Below, piece after piece: positions 48,455 to 56,873 of a DNA stretch of 64,000 bases. The notes beneath the pieces were generated by a model. It did not search any database. It worked only from the letters and a program-made list of their open reading frames with translations, and had not been told where the DNA came from. Position numbers and translations under genes: made by a program. The DNA is from Cellulosimicrobium sp. Marseille-Q4280 (GTDB lineage Bacteria; Actinomycetota; Actinomycetes; Actinomycetales; Cellulomonadaceae), in the NCBI RefSeq assembly GCF_943181405.1, contig NZ_CALPBY010000001.1, positions 558,001 to 622,000 on the forward strand. Reading direction: 5' to 3'. Position 1 is the first letter of the stretch, and each line of letters starts with the position of its first letter.

Positions 48455-49702
48455 GTGCGCATCACCGTGGAGCAGCGGCGTCGTCTGCTCGTGGCCCGTC
48501 AGCTCGCCCTCGGCGTCGACCACCCCGGCCTGCCCGCCGCGCGCTCGGTCGAGGACGTGGTCGGGCGGGTCCTCGCGCTGCACGCCACCGACGCGCCGAG
48601 CGTGTACCTGTCGGTCCTCGCGCGCGTGCCCGACCTCGTGCTCGCGGACGTCCGCGACGCGCTGTTCGGGCGCCGCACCCTCGTCAAGGTGCTCGCGATG
48701 CGTCGGACGATGTTCGTCGTACGGCGCGAGCTGGTCCCGGTGGTGCACGCCGCAGCGGGGGCGGCCGTCGGGCGGCGGCTGCGGACCCGCCTGCTCAAGG
48801 AGCTCGCGACCCTGCCGACCGACCCGCCCGTCGAGGACGCCGACGCGTTCCTCGCGGAGGCCGAGCGTCAGGTGCACGCCGCGCTCGCGGAGCACGGGCC
48901 GCTGGACGGCGCGAGCCTCTCCCGGGCCGCGCCCGCGCTCCGCACCGCGTTCCTGCCGACCACCACGAAGTCGTGGGACGTGCGCCGGACGGCGACGAGC
49001 CAGCTCCTGTCGATGCTCTCTGCCGAGGGCGTGGTCGTGCGCGGCGAGCCGCGCGGCTCGTGGTCGTCGAACCGGCACGTGTGGACGCCGATGGACGACT
49101 GGTTCCCCGGCGGTATGCCCGAGCTCGACGAGCCGACGGCGCGCGTCGAGCTCGCGCGCGCCTGGCTCGCCGTGTTCGGGCCGGCGACCGAGAAGGACCT
49201 GCAGTGGTGGACGGGGTGGAACCTGCGGGACACGCGCGCGGCGCTCGGCGCTCTCGACGTGCGCGAGGTCGACCTCGAGGTGGGCGCGCGCGGCGCGACG
49301 GGAGAGGCGGCGGTCGCGCGCGGCGTCGTGCTCGCGCAGGCGCTCGACGACGGGTCGCTGGACCTGCCGGAGGACACGGCCGAGGGCGTCGTGTCGCTCG
49401 TGCCCTCGCTCGACCCGACGACGATGGGGTGGTACGTGCGCGACTGGTACCTCGGGCCGCACCGCGACCAGCTCTTCGACACGATCGGCAACGCGGGCGC
49501 GACCGTCTGGTGGGAGGGGCGGATCGTCGGCGCGTGGACCGTGCGGCGCGGCGGGGAGCCCGCGTACCGCCTGCTCGAGGACGTCGGAGCGGACGCGGAG
49601 GCTGCCGTCCAGGCCGAGGCGGCACGCATCGCCGCCCTCCTCGGCGGGGACGGCACGACCGCGTCGTTCCCCACGCCTCTGTACCGCGAGCTGCAGGCCT
49701 GA
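48455..49702 (+). CDS. Winged-helix DNA-binding domain protein (AlkZ-like HTH_42)
   Basis: The 415-residue protein begins RITVEQRRRLLVARQLAL and resembles the HTH_42 superfamily that includes the DNA-crosslink glycosylase AlkZ. A QxQ-like catalytic motif is expected near the N-terminus. Here the region reads RVLALHATDAPSVYLS, where AlkZ-type enzymes have Q, so glycosylase activity is doubtful. The C-terminal part has WWEGRIVGAWTVRRGG, typical of the family. The GTG at 48455 is chosen because homology starts there. It is divergent from the response regulator. Confidence 0.8.
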   Translation: MRITVEQRRRLLVARQLALGVDHPGLPAARSVEDVVGRVLALHATDAPSVYLSVLARVPDLVLADVRDALFGRRTLVKVLAMRRTMFVVRRELVPVVHAAAGAAVGRRLRTRLLKELATLPTDPPVEDADAFLAEAERQVHAALAEHGPLDGASLSRAAPALRTAFLPTTTKSWDVRRTATSQLLSMLSAEGVVVRGEPRGSWSSNRHVWTPMDDWFPGGMPELDEPTARVELARAWLAVFGPATEKDLQWWTGWNLRDTRAALGALDVREVDLEVGARGATGEAAVARGVVLAQALDDGSLDLPEDTAEGVVSLVPSLDPTTMGWYVRDWYLGPHRDQLFDTIGNAGATVWWEGRIVGAWTVRRGGEPAYRLLEDVGADAEAAVQAEAARIAALLGGDGTTASFPTPLYRELQA

Positions 49703-49723
49703 GCGCGCAGCCCGCGGCACGCG

Positions 49724-50326
49724 TCAGAGGTAGCGCAGCGGGTCGAAGTCGGCGAGCGGGATGATCCGCACGCGGGGCAGCATCGTCGTGAACGCGCCGG
49801 CGTGGTCCTCGAGGTCGAACACCTCGAGCCCGCGCGCGGTGAGCTCCGAGAGCCGCACGTTGACGAACTCGCGGAACGCGAGCACGCCCACGCGCCGGTC
49901 GGGGTCGCCCAGGAGGTTCTCGACCTGCGGCAGGAAGTCGCCGTCGTGGCTCGCGAGGAGGACGTCGCCCGGCCGGTCGCGCAGGGCGTCGAGCGTGCGC
50001 TGGATGCCGATGTCCACGACCTTCTCGCTGCCCGACCCCGCGAGCGGGATGGGCCGGTAGCCCATCGCGAGCAGCGCCTGCACGAACGACATCGGCATCT
50101 GCCCGGATGACGCGTTGAGGAAGAACAGCGGCGTGACGTCCTGACCCCACGCCTGACGCGCGAAGTCGACGATCCGGTCCCAGCGCGGACGCTCCTCGGG
50201 CGCCGGGCGGTGCCCGAGGACGTTCATGCCGAGCGTCGCGTCGATGTTCTCGCCGTCCACGACGAGGTACGTGCGGCGCGGCTGCTCGACGACGGGCGGG
50301 GGCGCGACGATCTGGGGGTCGGACAT
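49724..50326 (-). CDS. NYN/PIN-like domain protein
   Basis: The 200-residue protein has the NYN nuclease-like fold. Acidic residues of the predicted metal site lie in YLVVDGENIDATLG, EKVVDIGIQRTLDAL and VLLASHDGDFLPQVENL. NYN domains are PIN-related RNases, and the family function in actinobacteria is not established. It is convergent with the winged-helix gene and divergent from the amidotransferase. TAGGCT (minus strand, 50333-50338) lies 6 nt before its ATG, so the mRNA may be leaderless. Confidence 0.87.
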   Translation of the reverse strand: MSDPQIVAPPPVVEQPRRTYLVVDGENIDATLGMNVLGHRPAPEERPRWDRIVDFARQAWGQDVTPLFFLNASSGQMPMSFVQALLAMGYRPIPLAGSGSEKVVDIGIQRTLDALRDRPGDVLLASHDGDFLPQVENLLGDPDRRVGVLAFREFVNVRLSELTARGLEVFDLEDHAGAFTTMLPRVRIIPLADFDPLRYL

Positions 50327-50413
50327 GCGGTCAGCCTAGCCGTGACCTGCGTGCCAGGTCCCGGCGGGCGGCCGTGCGACGTCGCGGTTTGCGTCCTCCG
50401 GGGGGCCACTGGG

Positions 50414-50427
50414 TACGGTCGTCCTTC
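50414..50427 (+). promoter_or_regulatory. -10 box (TACGGT) before the amidotransferase gene
   Basis: TACGGT at 50414-50419 lies 8 nt before the GTG at 50428 without a ribosome site. Confidence 0.4.
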
Positions 50428-51231
50428 GTGACCACGTTCGACACCTCGCCCGGCTCCGCCGGAGCGCCGTCCGGCACCGCCGGAGCCCCGCTCGACCTCG
50501 AGCGCCCCGCCGTGCGCGTGACGGTCGTCCAGAGCTCGCCGGACGTCACGCTCGACACCTACGCCGACCACCTCGACGCGGACCTGCACGTCGTGCGCGC
50601 CTACGACGGCGAGCCCGTCCCCACGGCGAGCGAGGTCGGTGACGGGCTGGTCGTGCTCGGCGGCCACATGTCGGCGTACGACGACGCCCGCGCACCCTGG
50701 CTCCCCGCGGTGCGGGAGCTGCTGCTCGGGGCGGCGACGTCCGGGGTCCCCACGCTCGGCATCTGCCTCGGCGCCCAGCTCCTCGCCGTCGCCGGTGGCG
50801 GACGGGTCGAGGTGGCCGCGCCCCCGGGCCGCGAGGTCGGCGCGACGCGCGTGTTCTGGCGGCACGGCGCCGAGGCCGACCCCGTCCTCGGGGCCCTCGC
50901 CGCCGGCGGCGCGCCGGTCCGCTGGGCTGCGAGCGCGCACGGCGACGCCGTCGTCGACCTGCCGGCCGACGCGGTGTGGCTCGCGTCGTCGAACATGTAT
51001 CCCTACCAGGCGTTCCGCCTCGGCTCGGCGCTCGGCGTCCAGTTCCACCCCGAGGTCTCCTGGGCGAGCCTCGCCGGGTGGTGCGACCGCTACGACGACG
51101 TCGACACCGCGGCCGTGCTCGCTGGGTTCGACGAGCACGCCACCGAGATCGCGGACGGCGGACGCCGCCTCGCTGCCGCGTTCGTCGCCGAGGTGCGTAC
51201 CGCCGTCGAGCGGCGGTTCGTCACCGCCTGA
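50428..51231 (+). CDS. Class I glutamine amidotransferase (GMP-synthase-like)
   Basis: The 267-residue protein is a free-standing GATase1 domain. The nucleophile is Cys113 in LGICLGAQLLA, and the catalytic His-Glu pair is in GVQFHPEVSW. An oxyanion-type LGGHMSAYDD lies earlier. Such stand-alone proteins hydrolyse glutamine or gamma-glutamyl compounds, and no ATP-pyrophosphatase partner is adjacent. The N-terminal ~25 residues are Ser/Gly/Ala-rich. The start is a GTG. Confidence 0.88.
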   Translation: MTTFDTSPGSAGAPSGTAGAPLDLERPAVRVTVVQSSPDVTLDTYADHLDADLHVVRAYDGEPVPTASEVGDGLVVLGGHMSAYDDARAPWLPAVRELLLGAATSGVPTLGICLGAQLLAVAGGGRVEVAAPPGREVGATRVFWRHGAEADPVLGALAAGGAPVRWAASAHGDAVVDLPADAVWLASSNMYPYQAFRLGSALGVQFHPEVSWASLAGWCDRYDDVDTAAVLAGFDEHATEIADGGRRLAAAFVAEVRTAVERRFVTA

Positions 51232-51240
51232 GGGTGAGCC

Positions 51241-51296
51241 GCTGAGGCGCTGAGCCGCTGAGCCGCTGGGGCGCTGAGGCGCTGAGGCGCTGAGGC
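51241..51296. repeat. Octamer tandem array GCTGAGGC/GCTGAGCC, seven copies
   Basis: Seven contiguous 8-bp units run from 51241 to 51296 with variation at two positions. They start 10 bp after the amidotransferase stop. The 505-bp gap 51232-51736 holds this array, element D and a 38-bp array, with no gene. Confidence 0.9.
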
Positions 51297-51314
51297 GGGG
51301 CGGCGTCGGTCCGC

Positions 51315-51425
51315 GGTCGACGGCTCCACGAGGAAGGGGCCGGGTCTACGATCCGCCCGCTCGTCCCTCGCGGGCTCCCGCCAGCCCCGCCACGACCCGG
51401 CCCCTTCCTCGCTCCGCCGTCGACC
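51315..51425 (+). repeat. Dispersed cruciform element, copy D
   Basis: A 32-nt stem (51315-51346 with 51394-51425) pairs at 28 positions, with one 4-nt internal loop. The 47-nt core has the same extended inner stem as copy C (GCCCGC/GCGGGC) and a few substitutions (TACGATCC, TCGTCCCTC, CAGCCCCGCCAC). It lies between two convergent genes. Confidence 0.93.
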
Positions 51426-51460
51426 GCTCGGCGGGGTGGCGCGCCGACAGGCTGTGACAT

Positions 51461-51592
51461 GGCGGACCAGCGGTCGCGCGGTGGACGAGCGGTGAGACGG
51501 CGGACCAGCGGTCGCGCGGCGGACGAGCGGTGAGACGACGGACCAGCGGTCGCGCGGCGGACGAGCGGTGAGACGACGGACGAGCGGTGGGG
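51461..51592. repeat. 38-bp tandem array, about 3.4 copies
   Basis: Units begin at 51461, 51499 and 51537, with a partial unit at 51575. Each contains GGACCAGCGGTCGCGCGG and GGACGAGCGGTGAGAC, differing at one or two bases. No promoter or gene is evident. The remaining stretch to 51736 shows nothing I can identify. Confidence 0.9.
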
Positions 51593-51736
51593 GCGACGTC
51601 GGATGCGAAGGGCGTAGACGCCGCGCTCCGGAGACCGGAAGCCGACGGGCCGAGGCGACGGCGCGGCAGCCCGAGCACCGACGGCGCCCCCACCGCGGAC
51701 CGGACGAGCGCCGATCTGCGGCGGGGACGCGCGTTC

Positions 51737-52543
51737 TCACCAGCCCGACGTCGGCGCGTCCTGGGTGCTCGTGCCGGACCCGATCTCCGGGGTGACCTGG
51801 GTGGGCGCGACCTGGGGCGCCGTCGACGCCGTGCCGCCCTTGAGCGCCGCGAGCCGCGCCTCGATCTCGATCGTCTCGCCCGACGACTCGAGCTCGGCGA
51901 ACTGGGCGTCGATGCTCGACGCCGCGACCTCTGCCTGGCCCATGGCCATCGCCTCCTCGCGCCGCACCATCTCCTCGTAGCGCGAGATCTCGCTCGTCGG
52001 GTCGAGGACGTTGATCGAGCTGATGGCGCCCTGCACGGTCTGCTGCGCCTGGGCGCTCTTCTGGCGCGCGACGAGCGAGTCGCGCTTCGAGCGCAGCTCG
52101 CCGAGCTTGTCCTTCATGAGCGCGAGTCCGGTCTTGAGCTTGTCGACCGTCTCGCGCTGGGAGGCGATGAGCGGTTCCGCCTGCCGGACCTCGCCCTCGG
52201 CGGCGATCTGCTTGCCGAGCGCGAGCTTGGCGAGGTTGTCGAACTTGTCGGCGTTCGCGGAGTCGCCGGCCTGGCGGTAGCGGTCCGCCTGCGCGGACGC
52301 GGCGACGGCCTTCTGCCCCCACTCCTGCACCGCCGCGACGTCCTCGTTGTAGTCCTGCTCGGCGAGGCGCAGGTTCCCGATCGTCTGCGCGACGGCCTGC
52401 TCGGCCTCGGCGATGTTGTTCGTGTAGTCCCGCACGAGCTGGTCCAGCATCTTCTGCGGGTCCTCGGCGCTGTCGATCAGCGCGTTGATGTTGGCCCTCG
52501 TGAGCTGGGCGATGCGCCCGAAGATGCTCTGCTTCTCCGCCAT
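51737..52543 (-). CDS. PspA/IM30 family protein
   Basis: This 268-residue, largely coiled-coil protein belongs to the ESCRT-III-like PspA/Vipp1 family, which binds stressed membranes. It begins MAEKQSIFGRIAQLTRANIN, the usual amphipathic start. It contains DPQKMLDQLVRDYTNNIAEA followed by long heptad stretches rich in Ala, Glu, Lys and Gln. The last ~35 residues are a Pro/Thr/Gln linker. AGGAG lies 7 nt before the ATG. The TPM-domain gene is just upstream on the same strand, as in other actinobacteria. Confidence 0.94.
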   Translation of the reverse strand: MAEKQSIFGRIAQLTRANINALIDSAEDPQKMLDQLVRDYTNNIAEAEQAVAQTIGNLRLAEQDYNEDVAAVQEWGQKAVAASAQADRYRQAGDSANADKFDNLAKLALGKQIAAEGEVRQAEPLIASQRETVDKLKTGLALMKDKLGELRSKRDSLVARQKSAQAQQTVQGAISSINVLDPTSEISRYEEMVRREEAMAMGQAEVAASSIDAQFAELESSGETIEIEARLAALKGGTASTAPQVAPTQVTPEIGSGTSTQDAPTSGW

Positions 52544-52620
52544 GGTGCGTCTCCTGTCGATGCGTCGTGCCGTGACCGGGTCGTGATGCCTGCTGTCTCG
52601 TGCCGTGCCGTCTTGCCGTC

Positions 52621-52680
52621 GTGCCGAGCCCTGCCGAGCCCTGCCGTGCTGTGCCGTGCTCTGCCGTGCTCTGCCGTGAC
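52621..52680. repeat. Decamer tandem array, CTGCCGTGCT type, six copies
   Basis: Six 10-bp units fill 52621-52680 between the end of the TPM gene and the start of pspA (minus strand), differing at up to three positions. Less regular TGCCGTG copies continue to both sides. Confidence 0.85.
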
Positions 52681-52725
52681 GCGGGTGCCGTGCGAGCCAG
52701 GTGCCCGACCGGGAGCACCAGCTCG

Positions 52726-54848
52726 TCAGAACCGCCCGCCGCGCCCCGAGCGGCCGCCCGACGACCTGCCGCCGGACCGCCCGCCCGAGCGTCCACCCCC
52801 GAATCCTCCGCCCCCGGACCCCCGCCGAAGCTGCCGCCGCCGAAGCCCCCGCTGCGACCACCCCGTCCGCCGCCCCCGCGCAGGATCGAGTCGAGCAGGA
52901 TGCCGCCGAGCACCATCCCGCCGACGTTGCTCCCTCCACCCGACCCATAGCCGCCGCCACCGCCGAAGCCGCCGAGCCCACCGCCCTGCGAGGCGTCCCA
53001 CCGGGACGCGTCCTGCTGGGCCAGCTGCGCGGCGGCCTGCGCCTGGGCGTCGGCCTGCTGGGCACGCTGCAGGGCCGACACGGGGTCGGTCGGCTGGAGG
53101 GAGCGCGCCTCGCCGAGCAGGCGGATGGCCTCCGAGAGCCTGGTCCGCGCCTCGGGGCCGACGGCGCCGCGCCGGGTCTCGATGAAGTCGTGGGTCGCCC
53201 GGACCTGGGAGTCCACGCGCGAGAGCGTCTCGCGCAGCAGCGCGTTCGCGCGGGCAACCTGCTCCGCGCGCTCCCGGAACGGGGCGAGCACGGTGTCGAG
53301 GGCGGCCTCCGCGTCGGTGAGGCGACGCAGGGCGGCGAGGGGGTCGCCGCCGTCGTGCACCGTCGCGGCAGCCTCGGCCGCTGACTGCGCCTCGGCGAGC
53401 GCGGGTGCCACGGTGGCGTCCTGCGGCGCGAGCCGACCGGCGTCCGCCACGTCCGCGCGGATCGAGGCGAGTCCCTTGTCCAGGCGGGCACCGGCCTGCG
53501 CGAGGTCGGTCCCGGCGCGGTCGACCGCGTCGAGGAGCGTGACCGCCTGGCCGACCGCGTTCTGGGCCGCACGCGCCAGCGCGACGGCAGCCGCCCGGTC
53601 CTTGCGGGCCAGCGACTCGCGGCCCCGCGCCACCGAGTCCTGCGCCCCCGCGACGAGCGCCTCCGCCTGGTCCGGGTTCTGCGCGACCGATGCGAGCGCC
53701 GTCGCGGGATAGGTGCGGGCGAGGGTGTCGAGCGTCGTGCGGGACGCCGGTACACGCGCCAGCACCTCGGTCGCGCGCTGGTCCGTCTCGTCGAGCACCT
53801 GCGGCGCGCGGGCCTGCAGGTCGCGCAGCTCGTCGAACGTCGCGGACTGGGCGTCGAGCTCGTCGGCCACGTCGTCGCACAGCGTGACGATCCGCGCGAG
53901 GAGGGCGCGCGCCTCGGGCTCCGTCTCCGGGATCGAGTCGTCGAGGCGCCGGCGCAGCGCGAACGCCTCGGTCACCTTCTGCTTGCCCGAGGCCAGGACC
54001 GCGGAGAACTGCTGCGTCGCCTCGAGCCCGAACTGGGCCTGCGCGAAGCCGAGCTCCTGCTCTGAGGTCTTCAGCGCGTCGTCGATCGCGACCAGCGCCG
54101 AGCTCGCCCGACGGTCCAGCTCGTCGGTCGGCAACGACTCCAGGCTGCCAGGGGCAGGCCCGCCCGCGGCGCCACCGTGAGCGCCGCGCTCCTGGCGACG
54201 TCGGCGGTTCGCGACGGCGCGTACCACGAGCACCACGACCAGCACCAGCAGCCCGCCCACCGCGAGCACGAGGAACCAGCTCACCCCGCCGCCGTCGCCG
54301 CCGGTCGCCGACTCCCGCGCGGTGTCCGCGGCGGCGATCGCCGCGCCCGCCCAGTCGTCCTCGCGCAGGTGGTCCTCGACGGTGGACGTGATCCGGTCGA
54401 TGCCGGCGTCGCTCAGCGCGATGTTGTTGTCGTACGACAGCCCGTACCGCCGGTCCTGCGTCCCGACCGCGAGCAGGAGGTCGTCGACGCCGAGCCCCGA
54501 CGCGTTCGCCGTCGCGTTCGCCCAGTCGATGCCGTCCATGCCGCCGAGGTCGGGCACGTACACCACGAAGAGCTGGAGGTCGGTGTCCGCCGCGAGCCGG
54601 TCGAGGGCCTCCTCGACCTCGCCCGTGCGGTCGCCGAGCACGCCCTCGGGGTCCGTGATCTCGCCCTCGACGTCGAGCGGCGCCTCGGCACGGACCGGTG
54701 GCCCGGCGGGGAGCGCCGAGGCGAACGTCGGGCCAGCCGTGAGCAGCACACCCGTCAGCAGCGTCAGGACGACGGCGACGCCGCGCCGGAACCCGTCGCT
54801 CGCCGTCGTGACGGGGGCAGGGGCGGTCGTGCGCACGAGCGGTCTCAC
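52726..54848 (-). CDS. TPM-domain membrane protein, apparent -1 frameshift near the C-terminus
   Basis: The protein has a signal peptide (about residues 20-45) and a TPM/TLP18.3 domain with ITDPEGVLGDRTGEVEEAL, LFVVYVPDLGG and DDLLLAVGTQDRRYGL. A transmembrane helix (~175-198) and a long Ala-rich coiled-coil region follow, then a Gly-rich tail. The frame from the GTG at 54848 loses the expected tail at a run of five C (52819-52823). In the frame one base over, the tail GGGFGGGRSGGRSSGG ends at 52726, next to pspA. Adding one base would give a 707-residue product. It is either a real mutation or a sequence error. AAAGGA precedes the start. Confidence 0.8.
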
Positions 54849-54916
54849 GCGCCCGATCCTTTCCCAGCGGCTCCCTGCCTGCAATCGCTGGCACGACCTG
54901 CCGTTCCGTGCCGGGC

Positions 54917-54942
54917 GGGGACCGTGCTGCGCTGCGGTCCCC
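54917..54942 (-). terminator. Terminator hairpin in repeat copy 1
   Basis: GGGGACCG at 54917-54924 pairs with CGGTCCCC at 54935-54942. It is the most distal of three such hairpins behind the XPB gene. Confidence 0.6.
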
Positions 54943-55010
54943 ACCCTCTACTGCACGACGCCCAGGTCCTCGTTCTCGTGGTCGGACCTGGGCACCGTTC
55001 CGTGCCGGGC

Positions 55011-55036
55011 GGGGACCTTGCTGCGCTGCGGTCCCC
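55011..55036 (-). terminator. Terminator hairpin in repeat copy 2
   Basis: This is the same hairpin as in copy 1, shifted by 94 bp; one base change (CCG to CCT) shortens the stem to 7 bp. Confidence 0.6.
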
Positions 55037-55104
55037 ACCCTCTACTGCACGACGCCCAGGTCCTCGTTCTCGTGGTCGGACCTGGGCGCCGTTCCGTGCC
55101 GGGC

Positions 55105-55130
55105 GGGGACCGTGCTGCGCTGCGGTCCCC
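55105..55130 (-). terminator. Terminator hairpin directly after the XPB stop
   Basis: An 8-bp stem GGGGACCG/CGGTCCCC lies 5 bp beyond the XPB stop codon. It is the first hairpin that transcription leaving that gene meets. Confidence 0.65.
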
Positions 55131-55135
55131 ACCCT

Positions 55136-56815
55136 CTACTGCACGACGCCCAGGTCCTCGGCGTCGACGATGCGGTAGGCGTACCCCTGCTCCGCCAGGA
55201 ACCGCTGGCGGTGCGCCGCGAAGTCCTGGTCGACGGTGTCGCGCGCGACGACGGCGTAGAAGTGCGCCGTCCGGCCGTCGGCCTTGGGGCGCATGACGCG
55301 GCCGAGGCGCTGCGCCTCCTCCTGGCGGGACCCGAACGAGCCCGACACCTGGATCGCCACCGACGCCTCCGGGAGGTCGATGGAGAAGTTCGCGACCTTC
55401 GACACCACGAGCCGCGAGATCTCGCCGGAGCGGAAAGCCTCGAACAGGCGCTGGCGCTCGCGGACCGTCGTCGCGCCGGTGATGAGCGGAGCGTCGAGGT
55501 GGTTGCTCAGCTCCTCGAGCTGGTCGAGGTACTGGCCGATGACGAGCACCTGGTCGTCCGGGTGCTGCGCGACGATCTGCTCGACGACCCGGTTCTTGCC
55601 CGTCGCCGTGGCCGCGAGACGGTACTTGTCCTCGGGCTCCGCCACCGCGTAGGTCATGCGGTCGGACTCGGGCAGCGTGAGCCGCACCTCGACGCAGTCG
55701 GCGGGCGCGATGTAGCCCTGCGCCTCGATGTCCTTCCACGGCGCGTCGTAGCGCTTCGGCCCGATGAGCGAGAACACCTCGTCCTCGCGGCCGTCCTCCC
55801 GCACGAGCGTCGCCGTCAGCCCGAGCCGGCGCCGCGCCTGCAGGTCCGCGGTCATGCGGAAGATGGGCGCGGGCAGGAGGTGCACCTCGTCGTAGACGAC
55901 GAGGCCCCAATCGCGCGCGTCGAGCAGCTCGAGGTGCGTGTAGACGCCCTTCCGCTTCGTCGTGAGCACCTGGTACGTCGCGATCGTGACCGGCTTGATC
56001 TCCTTGCGGGCGCCCGAGTACTCGCCGATCTCGTCCTCCGTGAGGCTCGTGCGCCGCACCAGCTCGTCACGCCACTGCCGCGCGCTCACGGTGTTCGTCA
56101 CGAGGATCAGGGTCGTCGTCCCGGACCTCGCCATCGCACCGGCCCCGACGATCGTCTTGCCCGCGCCGCACGGCAGCACGACGACGCCGCTCCCGCCGTG
56201 CCAGAACCCGTCCACGGCCTGGGCCTGGTAGGGACGCATCTCCCACGGCTTCGGCGCGTCGCCCTCGGTGCGCGGCGGCGTCGTCGGGCTGAGCGCGATG
56301 GCGTGCTTCTCGCCGTCGACGTAGCCCGCGAGGTCCTCGGCGGGCCAGCCGAGCTTCACGAGGACCTGCTTGAGGTGGCCGCGCTCGGAGGGGTGCACGA
56401 CGACGGTCGTGTCGTCGACCCGCTCGCCCACGAGGCCCGCGGTCCGCTTCGACTTGAGCACTTCCGCGAGCACGGCGCGGTCGGTCGCCTCGAGCACGAG
56501 CCCGTGCACCGGGTGCTGCGCGAGCGTGAGGCGCCCGTAGCGCGACATCGTCTCGGCGATGTCGATGAGCAGCGCGTGCGGCACCGGGTAACGCGAGTAC
56601 TCGATGAGCGTGTTCACGACCTGCTCGGCGTCGTGGCCCGCGGCGCGCGCGTTCCAGAGCCCCAGCGGGGTGAGCCGGTACGTGTGGACGTGCTCGGGGG
56701 CGCGCTCGAGCTCGGCGAAGGGCGCGATGGCGCGCCGCGCGTCGCCGCCGCGCGGGTGGTCGACCTCGAGGAGCAGCGACTTGTCGCTCTGGACGATGAG
56801 GGGGCCGTCGGTCAT
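55136..56815 (-). CDS. DNA repair helicase XPB/Ssl2-type (superfamily 2)
   Basis: The 559-residue SF2 helicase has an N-terminal domain that begins MTDGPLIVQSDKSLLLEVDH. Walker A is VVVLPCGAGKT. The DEVH box is LVVYDEVHLLPAP, motif III is LGLTATLVREDG, and motifs V-VI include VSKVANFSIDLPEA and GSRQEEAQRLGRVMRPK. It corresponds to bacterial XPB, a 3'-5' translocase thought to act in repair or transcription. The upstream neighbour on the same strand is the helicase-associated protein with which it is usually paired. Its 3' end is triplicated in a tandem repeat. Confidence 0.95.
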   Translation of the reverse strand: MTDGPLIVQSDKSLLLEVDHPRGGDARRAIAPFAELERAPEHVHTYRLTPLGLWNARAAGHDAEQVVNTLIEYSRYPVPHALLIDIAETMSRYGRLTLAQHPVHGLVLEATDRAVLAEVLKSKRTAGLVGERVDDTTVVVHPSERGHLKQVLVKLGWPAEDLAGYVDGEKHAIALSPTTPPRTEGDAPKPWEMRPYQAQAVDGFWHGGSGVVVLPCGAGKTIVGAGAMARSGTTTLILVTNTVSARQWRDELVRRTSLTEDEIGEYSGARKEIKPVTIATYQVLTTKRKGVYTHLELLDARDWGLVVYDEVHLLPAPIFRMTADLQARRRLGLTATLVREDGREDEVFSLIGPKRYDAPWKDIEAQGYIAPADCVEVRLTLPESDRMTYAVAEPEDKYRLAATATGKNRVVEQIVAQHPDDQVLVIGQYLDQLEELSNHLDAPLITGATTVRERQRLFEAFRSGEISRLVVSKVANFSIDLPEASVAIQVSGSFGSRQEEAQRLGRVMRPKADGRTAHFYAVVARDTVDQDFAAHRQRFLAEQGYAYRIVDAEDLGVVQ

Positions 56816-56828
56816 GCGTCTCCTTGCC

Positions 56829-56873
56829 GAGGTAGGACCGGGGTCGTGCGAGGCAGGACCGGGGTCCTACCTC
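56829..56873. repeat. Inverted repeat at the end of the helicase-associated gene
   Basis: GAGGTAGGACC at 56829-56839 pairs with GGTCCTACCTC at 56863-56873, and AGGACCGGGGTC is also directly repeated. It overlaps the last bases of the minus-strand gene that ends at 56867 and may act as a terminator or attenuator before the XPB gene. Confidence 0.65.

Larger units (their letters stand above)
54901..55160. repeat. 94-bp unit in three tandem copies at the 3' end of the XPB gene
   Basis: Copies start at 54901, 54995 and 55089, exactly 94 bp apart, and differ at only one or two bases. The third includes the true end of the helicase gene (codons for EDLGVVQ and the stop). The other two repeat that coding end and the following hairpin. 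Confidence 0.96.

Noticed and set aside
51241-51592. Possible CRISPR array in the repeat-rich gap
   Set aside because: The units are contiguous tandem copies without unique spacers, and no cas genes are present.
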